From NCBI RefSeq assembly GCF_001512285.1, contig NZ_LNUV01000006.1, positions 460,158-524,157 on the forward strand: a DNA stretch of 64,000 nt, in the 5' to 3' direction. Source of the DNA: Arthrobacter sp. EpRS71 (lineage in GTDB: Bacteria; Actinomycetota; Actinomycetes; Actinomycetales; Micrococcaceae). How positions within the stretch are numbered: the first letter of the stretch is position 1; the number at the start of each line of letters is the position of its first letter. The notes beneath the pieces are model-generated. The model searched no databases. It was not told the origin of the DNA and saw only the letters and a list, made by a program, of their open reading frames with translations. Position numbers and translations under genes: made by a program. Below are positions 17,189 through 27,961 of the stretch, one piece after another.

Positions 17189-17848
17189 ATGAACCATTCC
17201 GAGTCAGTCACCACACAGCTATCCACTGTTGAGGAGTGGACCAAGGCGTTGGCGGAATCCAGCGGATCCCCGGGCGGCGGCGCCGGAACAGGGGTGATGC
17301 TCTCCATCGCGGCCTCGTTGACGTCCATGGTGGCCGGATACACCGAGGCGGAGAAGTCCCAGCGCGAGCAGCTCAGCGGCGTTCACTCCCGTGCTCACGA
17401 ACTCCGTCAAACGGCCCTTCAACTAGCCGACGACGACGCTTCCGCCTCCAACGCCTTCGGCGCAGCCTTCCGCTTGGATCCCGGACCTGAACGCGAGGAC
17501 GCCATTCATCGAGCCTCCGTCCATGCCGCGAAGGCATCAGCGGTCCTCGGGGAGCGGGCGATCAATGCCATTGAAGACCTCGGCTGGCTCGCATCCAACG
17601 GCAACCCTGCGCTGATCGCGGACGTCGTGGTGGGCTTCGGAGCCCTCCGCGCGGCCATCGCCGGAGCCCGGACCAATGTGAGCTTCGACCTCGCATCCCT
17701 GACCTCGGCTGGCGCCACGCTCGAGGAAGTCAGGGAACAACACCCGCAGCTATGGAACACTGTCAGCCGGCTCAGCGATGCCCTCGACAGAATCGACGAG
17801 CTGACCGCCGTCGTCGACAAGAAAGCGGCGCCAACCGAAGCGCTGTGA
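17189..17848 (+). CDS. cyclodeaminase/cyclohydrolase family protein
   Basis: A 219-residue helical protein of the formiminotransferase-cyclodeaminase (FTCD_C / FchA) family. SSGSPGGGAGTGVMLSIAASLTSMVAGYT near residues 26-54 is the family's Gly-rich loop, where folate-binding members read P-GGGS; here SPGGGAGTG. Members act on 5-formimino- or 5,10-methenyl-tetrahydrofolate. A C1 role fits the gcv genes a few kilobases away, but they are not in the same operon and the activity is uncertain. The ATG at 17189 has only a weak ribosome site. Confidence 0.75.
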   Translation: MNHSESVTTQLSTVEEWTKALAESSGSPGGGAGTGVMLSIAASLTSMVAGYTEAEKSQREQLSGVHSRAHELRQTALQLADDDASASNAFGAAFRLDPGPEREDAIHRASVHAAKASAVLGERAINAIEDLGWLASNGNPALIADVVVGFGALRAAIAGARTNVSFDLASLTSAGATLEEVREQHPQLWNTVSRLSDALDRIDELTAVVDKKAAPTEAL

Positions 17849-17902
17849 GGCCCGGTTTGCGTGGCAAATCCCCAAAGAACCACGCAGAGCGGGCCTCACA
17901 GC
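17842..17902. terminator. long stem-loop between convergent genes
   Basis: GCTGTGAGGCCCG (17842-17854) and CGGGCCTCACAGC (17890-17902) are perfect 13-base inverted repeats. A second inner stem, GCGTGG (17859-17864) with CCACGC (17880-17885), extends it. The left arm overlaps the cyclodeaminase stop codon. No T-run follows, so it could be a REP-like or transcript-end structure rather than a classic terminator. Confidence 0.6.
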
Positions 17903-17905
17903 GGC

Positions 17906-17948
17906 ATTACTGCGCCTTCGGCGCTCTACCTATTACTGCGCCTTCGGC
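17906..17948. repeat. 17-base direct repeat covering the 3' end of the MFS gene
   Basis: ATTACTGCGCCTTCGGC occurs at 17906-17922 and 17932-17948, perfectly conserved with a 26-base period. The second copy contains the last codons and stop of the minus-strand MFS gene; the first lies just beyond it. It looks like a small tandem duplication of the gene's end. Confidence 0.8.
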
Positions 17949-19483
17949 ACACGCCGGAGCACGACGGCGGCGAGCACTGCCGCGCCGGCCATCAGTACCA
18001 GCCCAATCGCCGCAGTGATGTGGACGCCGGACTCGAACGCTGTCCGGGCGGCGTGTGTCAACGCCTCCGACAACGGGGCCGGAAGTGCGGCCGCCGCATC
18101 AACAGCGCCGGCGAGCGTCTCACCGGAATTCCCGGCAGCTTGCTCGGAGATGCCGTCCGGCATGATCAGGTTGTGCTGGTAAGAAGCCGTGAGGATCGAG
18201 CCAAGCACTGCCGTTCCCAACAGTGACCCCAGTTCGTAGCCGGTCTCGGAGATAGCCGAGGCGGCACCGGATTTGTCGGCCGGCACTGAAGCCAGGATGA
18301 GGTCGTTGGAGATGGTCTCCGCAGCGCCCACGCCGACGGCCAGGACGGTCAGGGCTGACAACAGGAACACCGGTCCGCTGCCGTGATCGCCCACTACGAC
18401 GATCAGATAGCCCACGGCACTGAGCGTCAGGCCTGCGGCCACAACGAACCCTGGCCGTACACGCTTGACCAGCGGTACCACCAGCAGGCCGGCGATGACC
18501 GTTGCCAGGAGGGCGGGAATCATCGCGATACCGGCCTCCATGGGGGACTGGCCCTCAACAAGTTGCAGGTGCTGGGCGAAGAAGTAGATGAAGCCCGTCA
18601 TGGAGAACAGGGACAGGACGTTCGCCACGATTGCCGTGCTGAACACCTTGTTCTTGAACAAGGCAACATCCAGCATGGGGTTCACGATCCGCTGCTGGCG
18701 ACGCACGAACAGGATGCCCATCACCAGGCCAAAGCCCATGAAGGCAGCTGCGGACGCCCCGAAACCATGAACCGCGAATTCCTTGATCCCGTAAACGAAC
18801 GGCGCCATGGTGACGACGGAGAGGAGGATGCTGCGCGCATCCACACGTCCGGGATTGGCATCCTTGGACTCGGGAATCAGTACCCGGCCGAAAGCAAGCA
18901 GGGGCAAAAGCAGGAATGCTGCTACCAGGAAAACGGCGCCCCACCAGAAGTGCTCCACCAGCCAGCCGCCAAAGATCGGGCCAAGGGCGGCGCCGCCGGA
19001 GAAGCCTGCAGCCCAAACGGCGATCGCGAGCCGGCGACGGTTGGGATCGGTGAAAATGTTCCGGATCAGGGACAGGGTTGAGGGCATCAGCATGGCACCG
19101 AAGACACCAAGGCCGGCGCGGCCGGCAATCAGCCATTCAGCGGACGGTGCGAATGCTGTAGCAGCCGAAACCGCTGCGAAGCCTGTGCTGCCGACCAGCA
19201 GCAGCCGCCGTCGTCCGATCCTGTCGCCCAAGTTGCCCATGGACACCAACAGCGCGGCGAGGACCAGCGGGTAGGCGTCAACAATCCAGAGCAACTGGAC
19301 GCCGCCAACGTTCAGGGATCGGGCGATTTCGGGGAGGGCAAAGGTGAGCGCTGTGTTGTCGACGGCCACCAGCAGCACCGGAAACATCAGGAGCGCCAGT
19401 GCCGTCCAGTCGCGCCACGGTGCTGCCTGGCCCTTAGCGGGGTGGGCGGAACGGGGTGCTTGGGTTGAGGACGGCGAGAACAT
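17933..19483 (-). CDS. DHA2-family (QacA/EmrB-type) multidrug MFS transporter
   Basis: A 516-residue, 14-helix drug:H+ antiporter. ALLMFPVLLVAVDNTALTFA carries the D-T-ALT element of the family (helix 1), MGNLGDRIGRRRLLLVG is the loop 2-3 motif, and GAALGPIFGGWLVEHFWW is the antiporter motif C on helix 5. It probably exports cationic or lipophilic compounds. The divergent TetR gene and the palindrome seven bases before its start codon indicate ligand-controlled expression. No Shine-Dalgarno fits between operator and ATG 19483, so the message may be leaderless. Confidence 0.9.
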   Translation of the reverse strand: MFSPSSTQAPRSAHPAKGQAAPWRDWTALALLMFPVLLVAVDNTALTFALPEIARSLNVGGVQLLWIVDAYPLVLAALLVSMGNLGDRIGRRRLLLVGSTGFAAVSAATAFAPSAEWLIAGRAGLGVFGAMLMPSTLSLIRNIFTDPNRRRLAIAVWAAGFSGGAALGPIFGGWLVEHFWWGAVFLVAAFLLLPLLAFGRVLIPESKDANPGRVDARSILLSVVTMAPFVYGIKEFAVHGFGASAAAFMGFGLVMGILFVRRQQRIVNPMLDVALFKNKVFSTAIVANVLSLFSMTGFIYFFAQHLQLVEGQSPMEAGIAMIPALLATVIAGLLVVPLVKRVRPGFVVAAGLTLSAVGYLIVVVGDHGSGPVFLLSALTVLAVGVGAAETISNDLILASVPADKSGAASAISETGYELGSLLGTAVLGSILTASYQHNLIMPDGISEQAAGNSGETLAGAVDAAAALPAPLSEALTHAARTAFESGVHITAAIGLVLMAGAAVLAAVVLRRVPKAQ

Positions 19484-19489
19484 GTCATC

Positions 19490-19513
19490 ACTATACCGTC
19501 CAGACGGTATAGT
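19490..19513. promoter_or_regulatory. TetR operator between MFS pump and tetR
   Basis: Arms ACTATACCGTC (19490-19500) and GACGGTATAGT (19503-19513) are perfect inverted repeats around CA. The TATACCGTC-CA-GACGGTATA core is a common form of TetR/AcrR operator. It touches the pump start and is about 40 bases from the regulator's start, so it can repress both. Confidence 0.85.
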
Positions 19514-19555
19514 TTCAAATATAGCCCCCGAGAGCCTTTAGGGAATGATGGACAC

Positions 19556-20098
19556 ATGCCACGAAAACCAATTGCCCGGGACGCCGTCCTGGATGCCTTT
19601 GAAGCCCTCCTCATTGAAGTGGGGGAGCGGGCTGCCACGCTCGATGCCGTTGCCAAGCGTGCAGGGGTATCCAAGGGTGGGCTGCTCTACCACTTTCCCA
19701 ATAAGGAAGCGCTGATCACGGCCCTTTTGGAGCGCTTGGACCTGCTCGCCGATGAAGACACCGAAGTGATGAAGGCCGCGCCCGATGGTTCGGCTGCCTA
19801 CTTCATCAGGTCCTCGCTCTGGGCAGATACGCCCATGGACCGGGCCTTCGTTGCCGCTACCAGGTTGGCTGAAGTGGCTCACGAGGAAACCCGCCGCAGG
19901 TTTGCCGCCATCCAACAGCGGTGGCTGGACGTGCTGGCAGAAGACGTCGGACCGGACGTTGCCAAGGCTGTCAGCTACATGGGCGATGGCCTCTACTTCA
20001 ACGCGATTTTTGAAGGCGGCCAGGAGGGCGGCAACGCCGGGCGGGAGGCCGACGTCGAAATCCTGTTGGGAGTGCTCGAGCGGCTACGGAAGCAGTAG
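19556..20098 (+). CDS. TetR/AcrR-family transcriptional regulator
   Basis: A 180-residue TetR regulator. The N-terminal DNA-binding domain (about residues 8-55) reads IARDAVLDAFEALLIEVGER then LDAVAKRAGVSKGGLLYHFP, with the usual VSKGGLLYHFPNKEAL recognition helix. The C-terminal helical ligand domain is standard. It is divergent from the DHA2 pump and probably represses it through the palindrome at 19490-19513 until a pump substrate binds. The ATG at 19556 is the first Met that leaves the domain intact. Confidence 0.9.
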   Translation: MPRKPIARDAVLDAFEALLIEVGERAATLDAVAKRAGVSKGGLLYHFPNKEALITALLERLDLLADEDTEVMKAAPDGSAAYFIRSSLWADTPMDRAFVAATRLAEVAHEETRRRFAAIQQRWLDVLAEDVGPDVAKAVSYMGDGLYFNAIFEGGQEGGNAGREADVEILLGVLERLRKQ

Positions 20099-20192
20099 TT
20101 CCTCCATTTGCTGCTGAGGCCGGAGCGTAGGACAATTAACTCCTGTGGCGTGCCCAGCGTGGCGCCCACATACAACTGAACATGCCTTTGAT

Positions 20193-20412
20193 CTGCGGCG
20201 GGAGAGTCCTGCAAGCTAGTGATGCAGGCGCCGTAGGAGCAAACCCTCCCCAGGAATCTCTCAGGCCCACGCACCGCCGCGGCAAGGCAACTCTGGAAAG
20301 CAGCAGGCACTCGGCACCTCAGGGTGAAGAGAGCTGTGCTCACCGACGGTGCAAGCGATGGTTGTCCCACAACGCGCGGAAACTCTCAGGTCCAATACAG
20401 AGCGGGGAGGAA
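20193..20412 (+). ncRNA. tandem glycine riboswitch
   Basis: Two consecutive glycine aptamers are visible in the 364-base stretch before gcvP. The first starts near GGCGGGAGAGTCCTGCA (20198) and includes the conserved GCGCCGTAGGAGCAAACC and TCTCTCAGGC elements, closing at GCACCGCCGC near 20280. The second runs from AACTCTGGAAAGCAG (20289) through GGTGAAGAGAGC, CACCGACGGTGCAAGC and AAACTCTCAGGTCC to about 20412. Glycine binding normally switches gcv operons on. The rest of the spacer (20099-20192 and 20413-20462) shows no gene. Confidence 0.92.
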
Positions 20413-20462
20413 CCCAGCCGCTGTGGCGTACCCAAACGCTGCCCAAGTAATGGAGTTCCTTC

Positions 20463-23309
<2,847 letters not shown>

Positions 23310-23322
23310 GGGGTTCCGGAAA

Positions 23323-24471
23323 ATGACTGAGAACTACACAGCTCTCTACGAAGAGCACAAGAAGCTCGGCGCCTCCTTCACCGACTTCGGTGGCTGGCAA
23401 ATGCCCCTCAAGTACTCCTCGGAGTTGGCTGAGCACCACGCCGTCCGCAAGACCGCCGGCCTGTTCGACCTCTCCCACATGGGCGAAGTCTGGGTCACCG
23501 GTCCCGAGGCTGCCGCGTTCCTCGACTACGCCTTGGTAGGCAAGATCTCCGCCATGGCCATCGGTAAGGCCAAGTACTCGCTGATCTGCCAGGAAGACGG
23601 CGGCATCATTGATGACCTCATCGTCTACCGCCGTGCCTCTACCGAAGAAGGCTCGGACAAGTTCCTGGTGGTCCCCAACGCAGGCAATGCTGCCGTTGTT
23701 GCTGCGGCGTTGTTGGAGCGTGCCGCTGGTTTTGACGTCGTCGTCGAGGATGCTTCCGCCGAGACCTCGCTGATCGCCGTTCAGGGGCCGCTCGCTGAAG
23801 AGATCCTCCTTCGCCTCGTCCCGGCCGAACAGCACGCACTGGTCACCGAACTCAAGTACTACGCGGCGGTTGACGTCCCGTTCACGTTCGACGGCGGCAC
23901 TCAAGACCTGCTGCTCGCCCGCACCGGGTACACCGGCGAAGACGGCTTCGAGATCTTCGTGGCCAACGAATCAGCTGCCGCGCTGTGGCAGGCCATTGTG
24001 GCTGCCGCGAATGAAGGCGAACTGGTTCCGGCCGGGCTGGCATCGCGCGACTCCCTGCGCCTGGAAGCAGGCATGCCCCTCTACGGCAACGAGCTCTCCC
24101 GGGAAGGCAACCCCTTCGCTGCAGGCCTTGGGCCGGTTGTTGCGCTCTCCAAGGAAGGCGACTTTGTTGGCAAGGAAGCACTCGCTGCCCTGAAAGCGTC
24201 CGGTGCTGGTTCTACGTCCGGCCGTAAGCTTGTGGGTCTCAAGGGCCTGGGACGCCGGGCAGGCCGTGGACACTACCCGGTCCTCAAAGACGGCGCAGTG
24301 GTTGGCGAAGTCACGTCCGGTCAGCCCAGCCCCACGCTCGGCTACCCGGTAGCGTTGGCGTATGTCGACGTCGAGTTTGCCGGGCAGGGGACTGCACTGG
24401 ACATCGATCTGCGGGGTAAGAGCGAGCCGTTCGAAGTCGTCGCGCTGCCGTTCTACAAGCGGGTTCGCTGA
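23323..24471 (+). CDS. gcvT: aminomethyltransferase, T protein of glycine cleavage
   Basis: A 382-residue tetrahydrofolate-dependent enzyme. It moves the methylene group from GcvH-bound aminomethyl-lipoate to THF and releases ammonia. Family landmarks are FTDFGGWQMPLKYSSE (about residues 16-31), GLFDLSHMGEV, the TGYTGEDGFEIFV segment near 203-215 with the conserved Asp, and GLASRDSLRLEAGMPLYGNE. The ATG at 23323 follows GGGGTTCCGG after the gcvP stop. A 158-base spacer with a GC-rich hairpin (GCCTTCGGCCGGAGGC at 24479-24494) separates it from gcvH. Confidence 0.96.
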   Translation: MTENYTALYEEHKKLGASFTDFGGWQMPLKYSSELAEHHAVRKTAGLFDLSHMGEVWVTGPEAAAFLDYALVGKISAMAIGKAKYSLICQEDGGIIDDLIVYRRASTEEGSDKFLVVPNAGNAAVVAAALLERAAGFDVVVEDASAETSLIAVQGPLAEEILLRLVPAEQHALVTELKYYAAVDVPFTFDGGTQDLLLARTGYTGEDGFEIFVANESAAALWQAIVAAANEGELVPAGLASRDSLRLEAGMPLYGNELSREGNPFAAGLGPVVALSKEGDFVGKEALAALKASGAGSTSGRKLVGLKGLGRRAGRGHYPVLKDGAVVGEVTSGQPSPTLGYPVALAYVDVEFAGQGTALDIDLRGKSEPFEVVALPFYKRVR

Positions 24472-24629
24472 GTCAGTCGCCTTCGGCCGGAGGCCGGACT
24501 CGCGTGGCCGTTCGGTGGGGGAGCGGATTCCGGAAGCGTGCGTCAAAGCGACGAAGGAGCAGCACGCGGAGGAATTCGGTGCCCCACCATCCCACCCATA
24601 GTTTTGACCAACCATAGTAAGGAATCAGA

Positions 24630-25016
24630 ATGCCCAAAGTAGCGCCCGAACTTCAGTACTCCGACGAGCACGAGTGGGTTTCACGCGGAGACGGGAACTC
24701 CGTGTCCGTTGGTATCTCCGAAGTTGCCACCGACGCACTGGGTGACATTGTGTACGTTGACCTGCCCGAGGTAGGTTCCTCTGTGACTGCGGGCGAGACC
24801 TGCGGCGAAGTTGAGTCCACCAAGTCCGTTTCGGACCTGTACTCGCCGGTTACTGGCGAGGTCACGGAGATCAACGACGCCGTTGTTTCCGACCCCGCCC
24901 TGATCAACAACGATCCCTACGGTGCCGGCTGGTTGTTCAAGGTCGCCGCTGAGTCCGAGGGCCCGCTGCTCTCGGCCGAGGAGTACGCCTCCAAGAATGG
25001 CGGAGACCTCTCCTAA
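24630..25016 (+). CDS. gcvH: glycine cleavage system H protein
   Basis: A 128-residue lipoyl carrier protein. The lipoylated lysine is K65 in [15 protein letters not shown], preceded by [19 protein letters not shown], and the C-terminus GAGWLFKVA is standard. It shuttles the aminomethyl group between GcvP, GcvT and the lipoamide dehydrogenase. AAGGAATC lies about 8 bases before ATG 24630. Lipoyl synthase and ligase genes are not in the window. Confidence 0.96.
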   Translation: MPKVAPELQYSDEHEWVSRGDGNSVSVGISEVATDALGDIVYVDLPEVGSSVTAGETCGEVESTKSVSDLYSPVTGEVTEINDAVVSDPALINNDPYGAGWLFKVAAESEGPLLSAEEYASKNGGDLS

Positions 25017-25038
25017 CTGCCTGCGCCCGAGTCCATTT

Positions 25039-25094
25039 CGGGGGTTCGCTGCGGGATGTGCCGTGCGCACGGCATGTTCGGCAGGGAATCCCCG
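25039..25094. repeat. 56-base imperfect palindrome downstream of gcvH
   Basis: Two 28-base halves (25039-25066 and 25067-25094) are inverted repeats matching at 22 of 28 positions, with a perfect 16-base centre, TGCCGTGCGCACGGCA (25059-25074). A smaller hairpin TCCCCG-AAT-CGGGGA overlaps the right end. It starts 23 bases after the gcvH stop, has no T-run, and may end or stabilise the gcv message. Confidence 0.65.
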
Positions 25095-25248
25095 AATCGG
25101 GGAATGGCGTCCGTTCCATCGGGCCACCCAAGCACGCACACTGTGGCGTAGCGTGGGATTGTTGAACTGAATAGTATTGCGACGCCGGGTTGCCGCCTTT
25201 GGGGGCCATCCGGCGTCGTGCTTCGGTCGTTTTCCGCCACAAGCGGGG

Positions 25249-25284
25249 ACGGCCCTCCGGTAGGACCATCTGCCGGACCGTTTT
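25249..25284 (+). terminator. possible terminator or attenuator just ahead of sdaA
   Basis: TCCGGTAG (25256-25263) pairs with CTGCCGGA (25270-25277) around a six-base loop, an outer ACGG/CCGT adds four pairs past a CCC bulge, and TTTT follows at 25281-25284. It ends 25 bases before the sdaA start. It could separate gcv from sdaA or act as an attenuator of sdaA. Confidence 0.4.
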
Positions 25285-25309
25285 CAAGCTTTGTTAAGGA
25301 ATCCCGACC

Positions 25310-26722
25310 ATGGCTGTTGGCGTTTTCGATCTGTTTTCTGTGGGTATTGGCCCGTCGAGTTCTCATACTGTGGGGCCGATGCGTGCTGGGGCGGTGTTTG
25401 CTGGTGAGCTGAAGGACGCTGGTGTCCTGGGTTCGGTGGCATCGTTGCGTGTTGATTTGTATGGGTCGTTGGCTGCGACGGGCAAGGGGCATGGGACCTT
25501 CACTGCTGTGCTGCTGGGCTTGGAGGGGTACCACCCTGAGTTGATCCTGCCTGAGGAGGTGGAGGAGCGGCTCGCGGCGATCGCGGAGACTGGAGTGCTG
25601 AACCTGGCTGGTGCTTCGGGTGAGGGTGCGGAGTTGCCGTATGCGGTGGAAGACATGGTTCTGCATCCGTTGACTGTGTTGCCGCGGCATACGAATGGGA
25701 TGAAGTTTGCTGTCTCTGACGCGGAGGGGAAGGTGCTGCGGGAGGCGACGTTCTTTTCGGTCGGTGGTGGGTTCATTGTCCGGGAGGGTGAGGAGGACGC
25801 GGCCCTGGAGGATCTTGAGGAGTCGAAGAAGGAGTTGCCCTTGCCGTTTAGGACGGCGGCGGAGTTGTTGGGCCGGTGCGCGTCCAAGGGTTTGGGTTTC
25901 AGCGACATCATGTTCATCAACGAGCGGGCGTCCCGGTCTGAGGAGGAGATCCGTGCGGGTCTGTTGCATATTTGGGCTGTGATGGAGGCCTGTGTTGAGA
26001 CGTCGTTGAAGCGTGAAGGTGTGTTGCCGGGTGGTTTGAGGGTTCGTCGTCGTGCACCGGATTGGTTGGAGCGGCTCCTGAAGGAGGACAAGGACCGGAA
26101 TGATCCGAAGTATTGGCAGGAGTGGGTGAATTTGATCGCGTTGGCGGTCAATGAGGAGAACGCCACTGGTGGTCGGGTGGTGACGGCGCCGACTAATGGT
26201 GCGGCGGGCATTATTCCGGCGGTGTTGTATTACGCGTTGAACTACGCTCCGGGGATGGATCAGGCCACCCAGGCGGATCGGGATGATGTGGTGGTGAAGT
26301 TCTTGCTCGCTGCTGGTGCGGTGGGGGTTTTGTATAAGGAGCAGGCGTCCATTTCGGGTGCTGAGGTGGGGTGTCAGGGTGAGGTGGGTTCGGCGTCGTC
26401 GATGGCTGCTGCTGGTTTGGCGGAGGTGATGGGTGGTACGCCGGGTCAGGTGGAGAACGCTGCGGAGATCGCGATGGAGCATAATCTGGGGTTGACGTGT
26501 GATCCGATCGGGGGGTTGGTGCAGATTCCGTGTATTGAGCGGAACGCGATCGCGGCGGCGAAGGCCATTAACGCGGCGAAGATGGCGTTGTGGGGCGATG
26601 GGACGCACCGGGTCTCCCTGGACGAGGTGATCGTGACGATGCGGGAGACGGGCAAGGACATGTCCACTAAGTACAAGGAAACCGCGATGGGCGGCCTCGC
26701 CGTCAACGTCGTCGAATGCTGA
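25310..26722 (+). CDS. sdaA: L-serine ammonia-lyase (serine dehydratase), iron-sulfur type
   Basis: A 470-residue single-chain bacterial serine dehydratase with beta and alpha domains fused. It converts L-serine to pyruvate and ammonia. [19 protein letters not shown] (residues 4-22) is the N-terminal signature; the 4Fe-4S cysteines lie in the C-terminal half, including [16 protein letters not shown] and [19 protein letters not shown]. It follows the glycine cleavage genes, completing a glycine/serine breakdown set (glyA is not in the window). Its codons end in G or T far more than those of gcvP and gcvT (GTG, TTG, GGT, GCG), which suggests a different history. AAGGAATC precedes ATG 25310. Confidence 0.95.
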   Translation: MAVGVFDLFSVGIGPSSSHTVGPMRAGAVFAGELKDAGVLGSVASLRVDLYGSLAATGKGHGTFTAVLLGLEGYHPELILPEEVEERLAAIAETGVLNLAGASGEGAELPYAVEDMVLHPLTVLPRHTNGMKFAVSDAEGKVLREATFFSVGGGFIVREGEEDAALEDLEESKKELPLPFRTAAELLGRCASKGLGFSDIMFINERASRSEEEIRAGLLHIWAVMEACVETSLKREGVLPGGLRVRRRAPDWLERLLKEDKDRNDPKYWQEWVNLIALAVNEENATGGRVVTAPTNGAAGIIPAVLYYALNYAPGMDQATQADRDDVVVKFLLAAGAVGVLYKEQASISGAEVGCQGEVGSASSMAAAGLAEVMGGTPGQVENAAEIAMEHNLGLTCDPIGGLVQIPCIERNAIAAAKAINAAKMALWGDGTHRVSLDEVIVTMRETGKDMSTKYKETAMGGLAVNVVEC

Positions 26723-26763
26723 TTCTGTAGGCTGTGACTTCACAACTGCCTCTGGGGGACCGT

Positions 26764-27015
26764 ATGGAAAACCAACCGAATCCGATTGTCCCTACGCTGT
26801 GGGAAACTGCCGTATTGGGCGCCGGGGCAGTGTCAATCCTTCTGTTGGTAGCCGCCGTGATCCTGGTACTTCGCACTAAGTCCTTCTCACCGGGCGTTCG
26901 GTTCGCATTGGCGCTGCTGGCGTTTGCTGTCCCTGTCATCGGCCCAGTGGCGGCCGTTGTGGTGGCACTTCTTGAGCAGCGAAGGGCCCGGCGCCCCATT
27001 ACTGTCAGCCCCTGA
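26764..27015 (+). CDS. small two-helix membrane protein
   Basis: An 83-residue protein with two hydrophobic helices, about residues 15-35 (TAVLGAGAVSILLLVAAVILV) and 45-67 (RFALALLAFAVPVIGPVAAV), followed by a basic tail LLEQRRARRPIT. The second helix resembles the short N-terminal membrane region of PLDc_N-type proteins (A-PVIGP), but the match is weak. CTGGGGGACC precedes ATG 26764. Function is unknown. The next gene begins 15 bases after its stop. Confidence 0.6.
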   Translation: MENQPNPIVPTLWETAVLGAGAVSILLLVAAVILVLRTKSFSPGVRFALALLAFAVPVIGPVAAVVVALLEQRRARRPITVSP

Positions 27016-27030
27016 TGTCATGCTGTGTCC

Positions 27031-27852
27031 ATGAGCGGGGGATACAGCAGGGACTTTTTGCGGACACGGCTTGAACTGCCCAGTCCGCAGGCAACCACCA
27101 TTCTCTTGGACTACACCCACTTCTCTGTGCGCTTCCGGGTTACCCGGAAGCTCGCGGCGATTGTGGGGGTCAACATCAACGGCAAGGAACTGGTGCCCCT
27201 GGCCCGCGAGGGTTCATGGCATGTGGATGACAGAATCCCCCGGGAACAGCAAGCCGGCCCGGATCTGTACAAGAACAATGCGTTTGATCGCGGTCACTTG
27301 GTCCGGCGCCTGGATCCGGTGTGGGGCGATGCAGCAACGGCGAAGAAAGCCAACCAGGACACCTTTAGCTATACCAACGCGGCACCACAGATTGATGACT
27401 TCAATCAGGGCAAGGAGTTGTGGGTGGGGCTGGAAGATCACGTTCTGGGCCATGCAGACGCCCATGACGCGAAGCTCAGCGTGTTCACTGGGCCGGTGTT
27501 CGTCGATGACGATCCTGTGTATAGGGGAGTTCAGATTCCTCGGAAGTTCTGGAAGATCGCGGCATGGACCAACGACGCCAAGCTGGCCGCTGTCGGCTTT
27601 GTGCTGGACCAATCGCCCATGCTGGGCAAAGTGGAGCTGAAAAAGGCGATCGGCCAGCGACTCCTTGAAGGTGAGCCACCGCCGCTGGGGCCGTTCCGGA
27701 CATTCCAAGTACCCATCGGGCAGATCGCAGACCTCACCGGGCTCAGCCTCAGCCGGCTCATCAACGCGGATCGTCTTGTGAAGGGCCAGCGGGAATCCGG
27801 AATGGAAACCAAAGCCATCAGGCTGGAGAGCGCAGACCAGATCAGGCTCTAA
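27031..27852 (+). CDS. DNA/RNA non-specific endonuclease (NUC1 family)
   Basis: A 273-residue beta-beta-alpha-Me nuclease of the NUC1 (Serratia nuclease) family. The catalytic DRGH motif is present in NNAFDRGHLVRRLDPVWG (about residues 86-103), with the metal-binding Asn expected in DTFSYTNAAPQIDDFNQG. No signal peptide is visible, unlike the secreted Serratia enzyme, so it may act in the cell or leave by another route. No immunity gene is recognised, but the small membrane protein just upstream is a conceivable partner. Start ATG 27031; GTG 27025 is an alternative. Confidence 0.85.
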   Translation: MSGGYSRDFLRTRLELPSPQATTILLDYTHFSVRFRVTRKLAAIVGVNINGKELVPLAREGSWHVDDRIPREQQAGPDLYKNNAFDRGHLVRRLDPVWGDAATAKKANQDTFSYTNAAPQIDDFNQGKELWVGLEDHVLGHADAHDAKLSVFTGPVFVDDDPVYRGVQIPRKFWKIAAWTNDAKLAAVGFVLDQSPMLGKVELKKAIGQRLLEGEPPPLGPFRTFQVPIGQIADLTGLSLSRLINADRLVKGQRESGMETKAIRLESADQIRL

Positions 27853-27961
27853 TCCCTTGGTAAATCAGCGGAATCGGGCGATATCCACATACCCCGATAG
27901 ACTTGGGGCTGCATGTCCGCATGCGCACTACGCTTTTGAACACTGCACCAAAACCCTGAGA

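Noticed and set aside
25013..26743. 576-codon minus-strand frame opposite sdaA
   Set aside because: Low-complexity His/Arg/Gln-rich translation, opposite a gene with full serine dehydratase signatures. Its length comes from the G/T-ending codons of sdaA.
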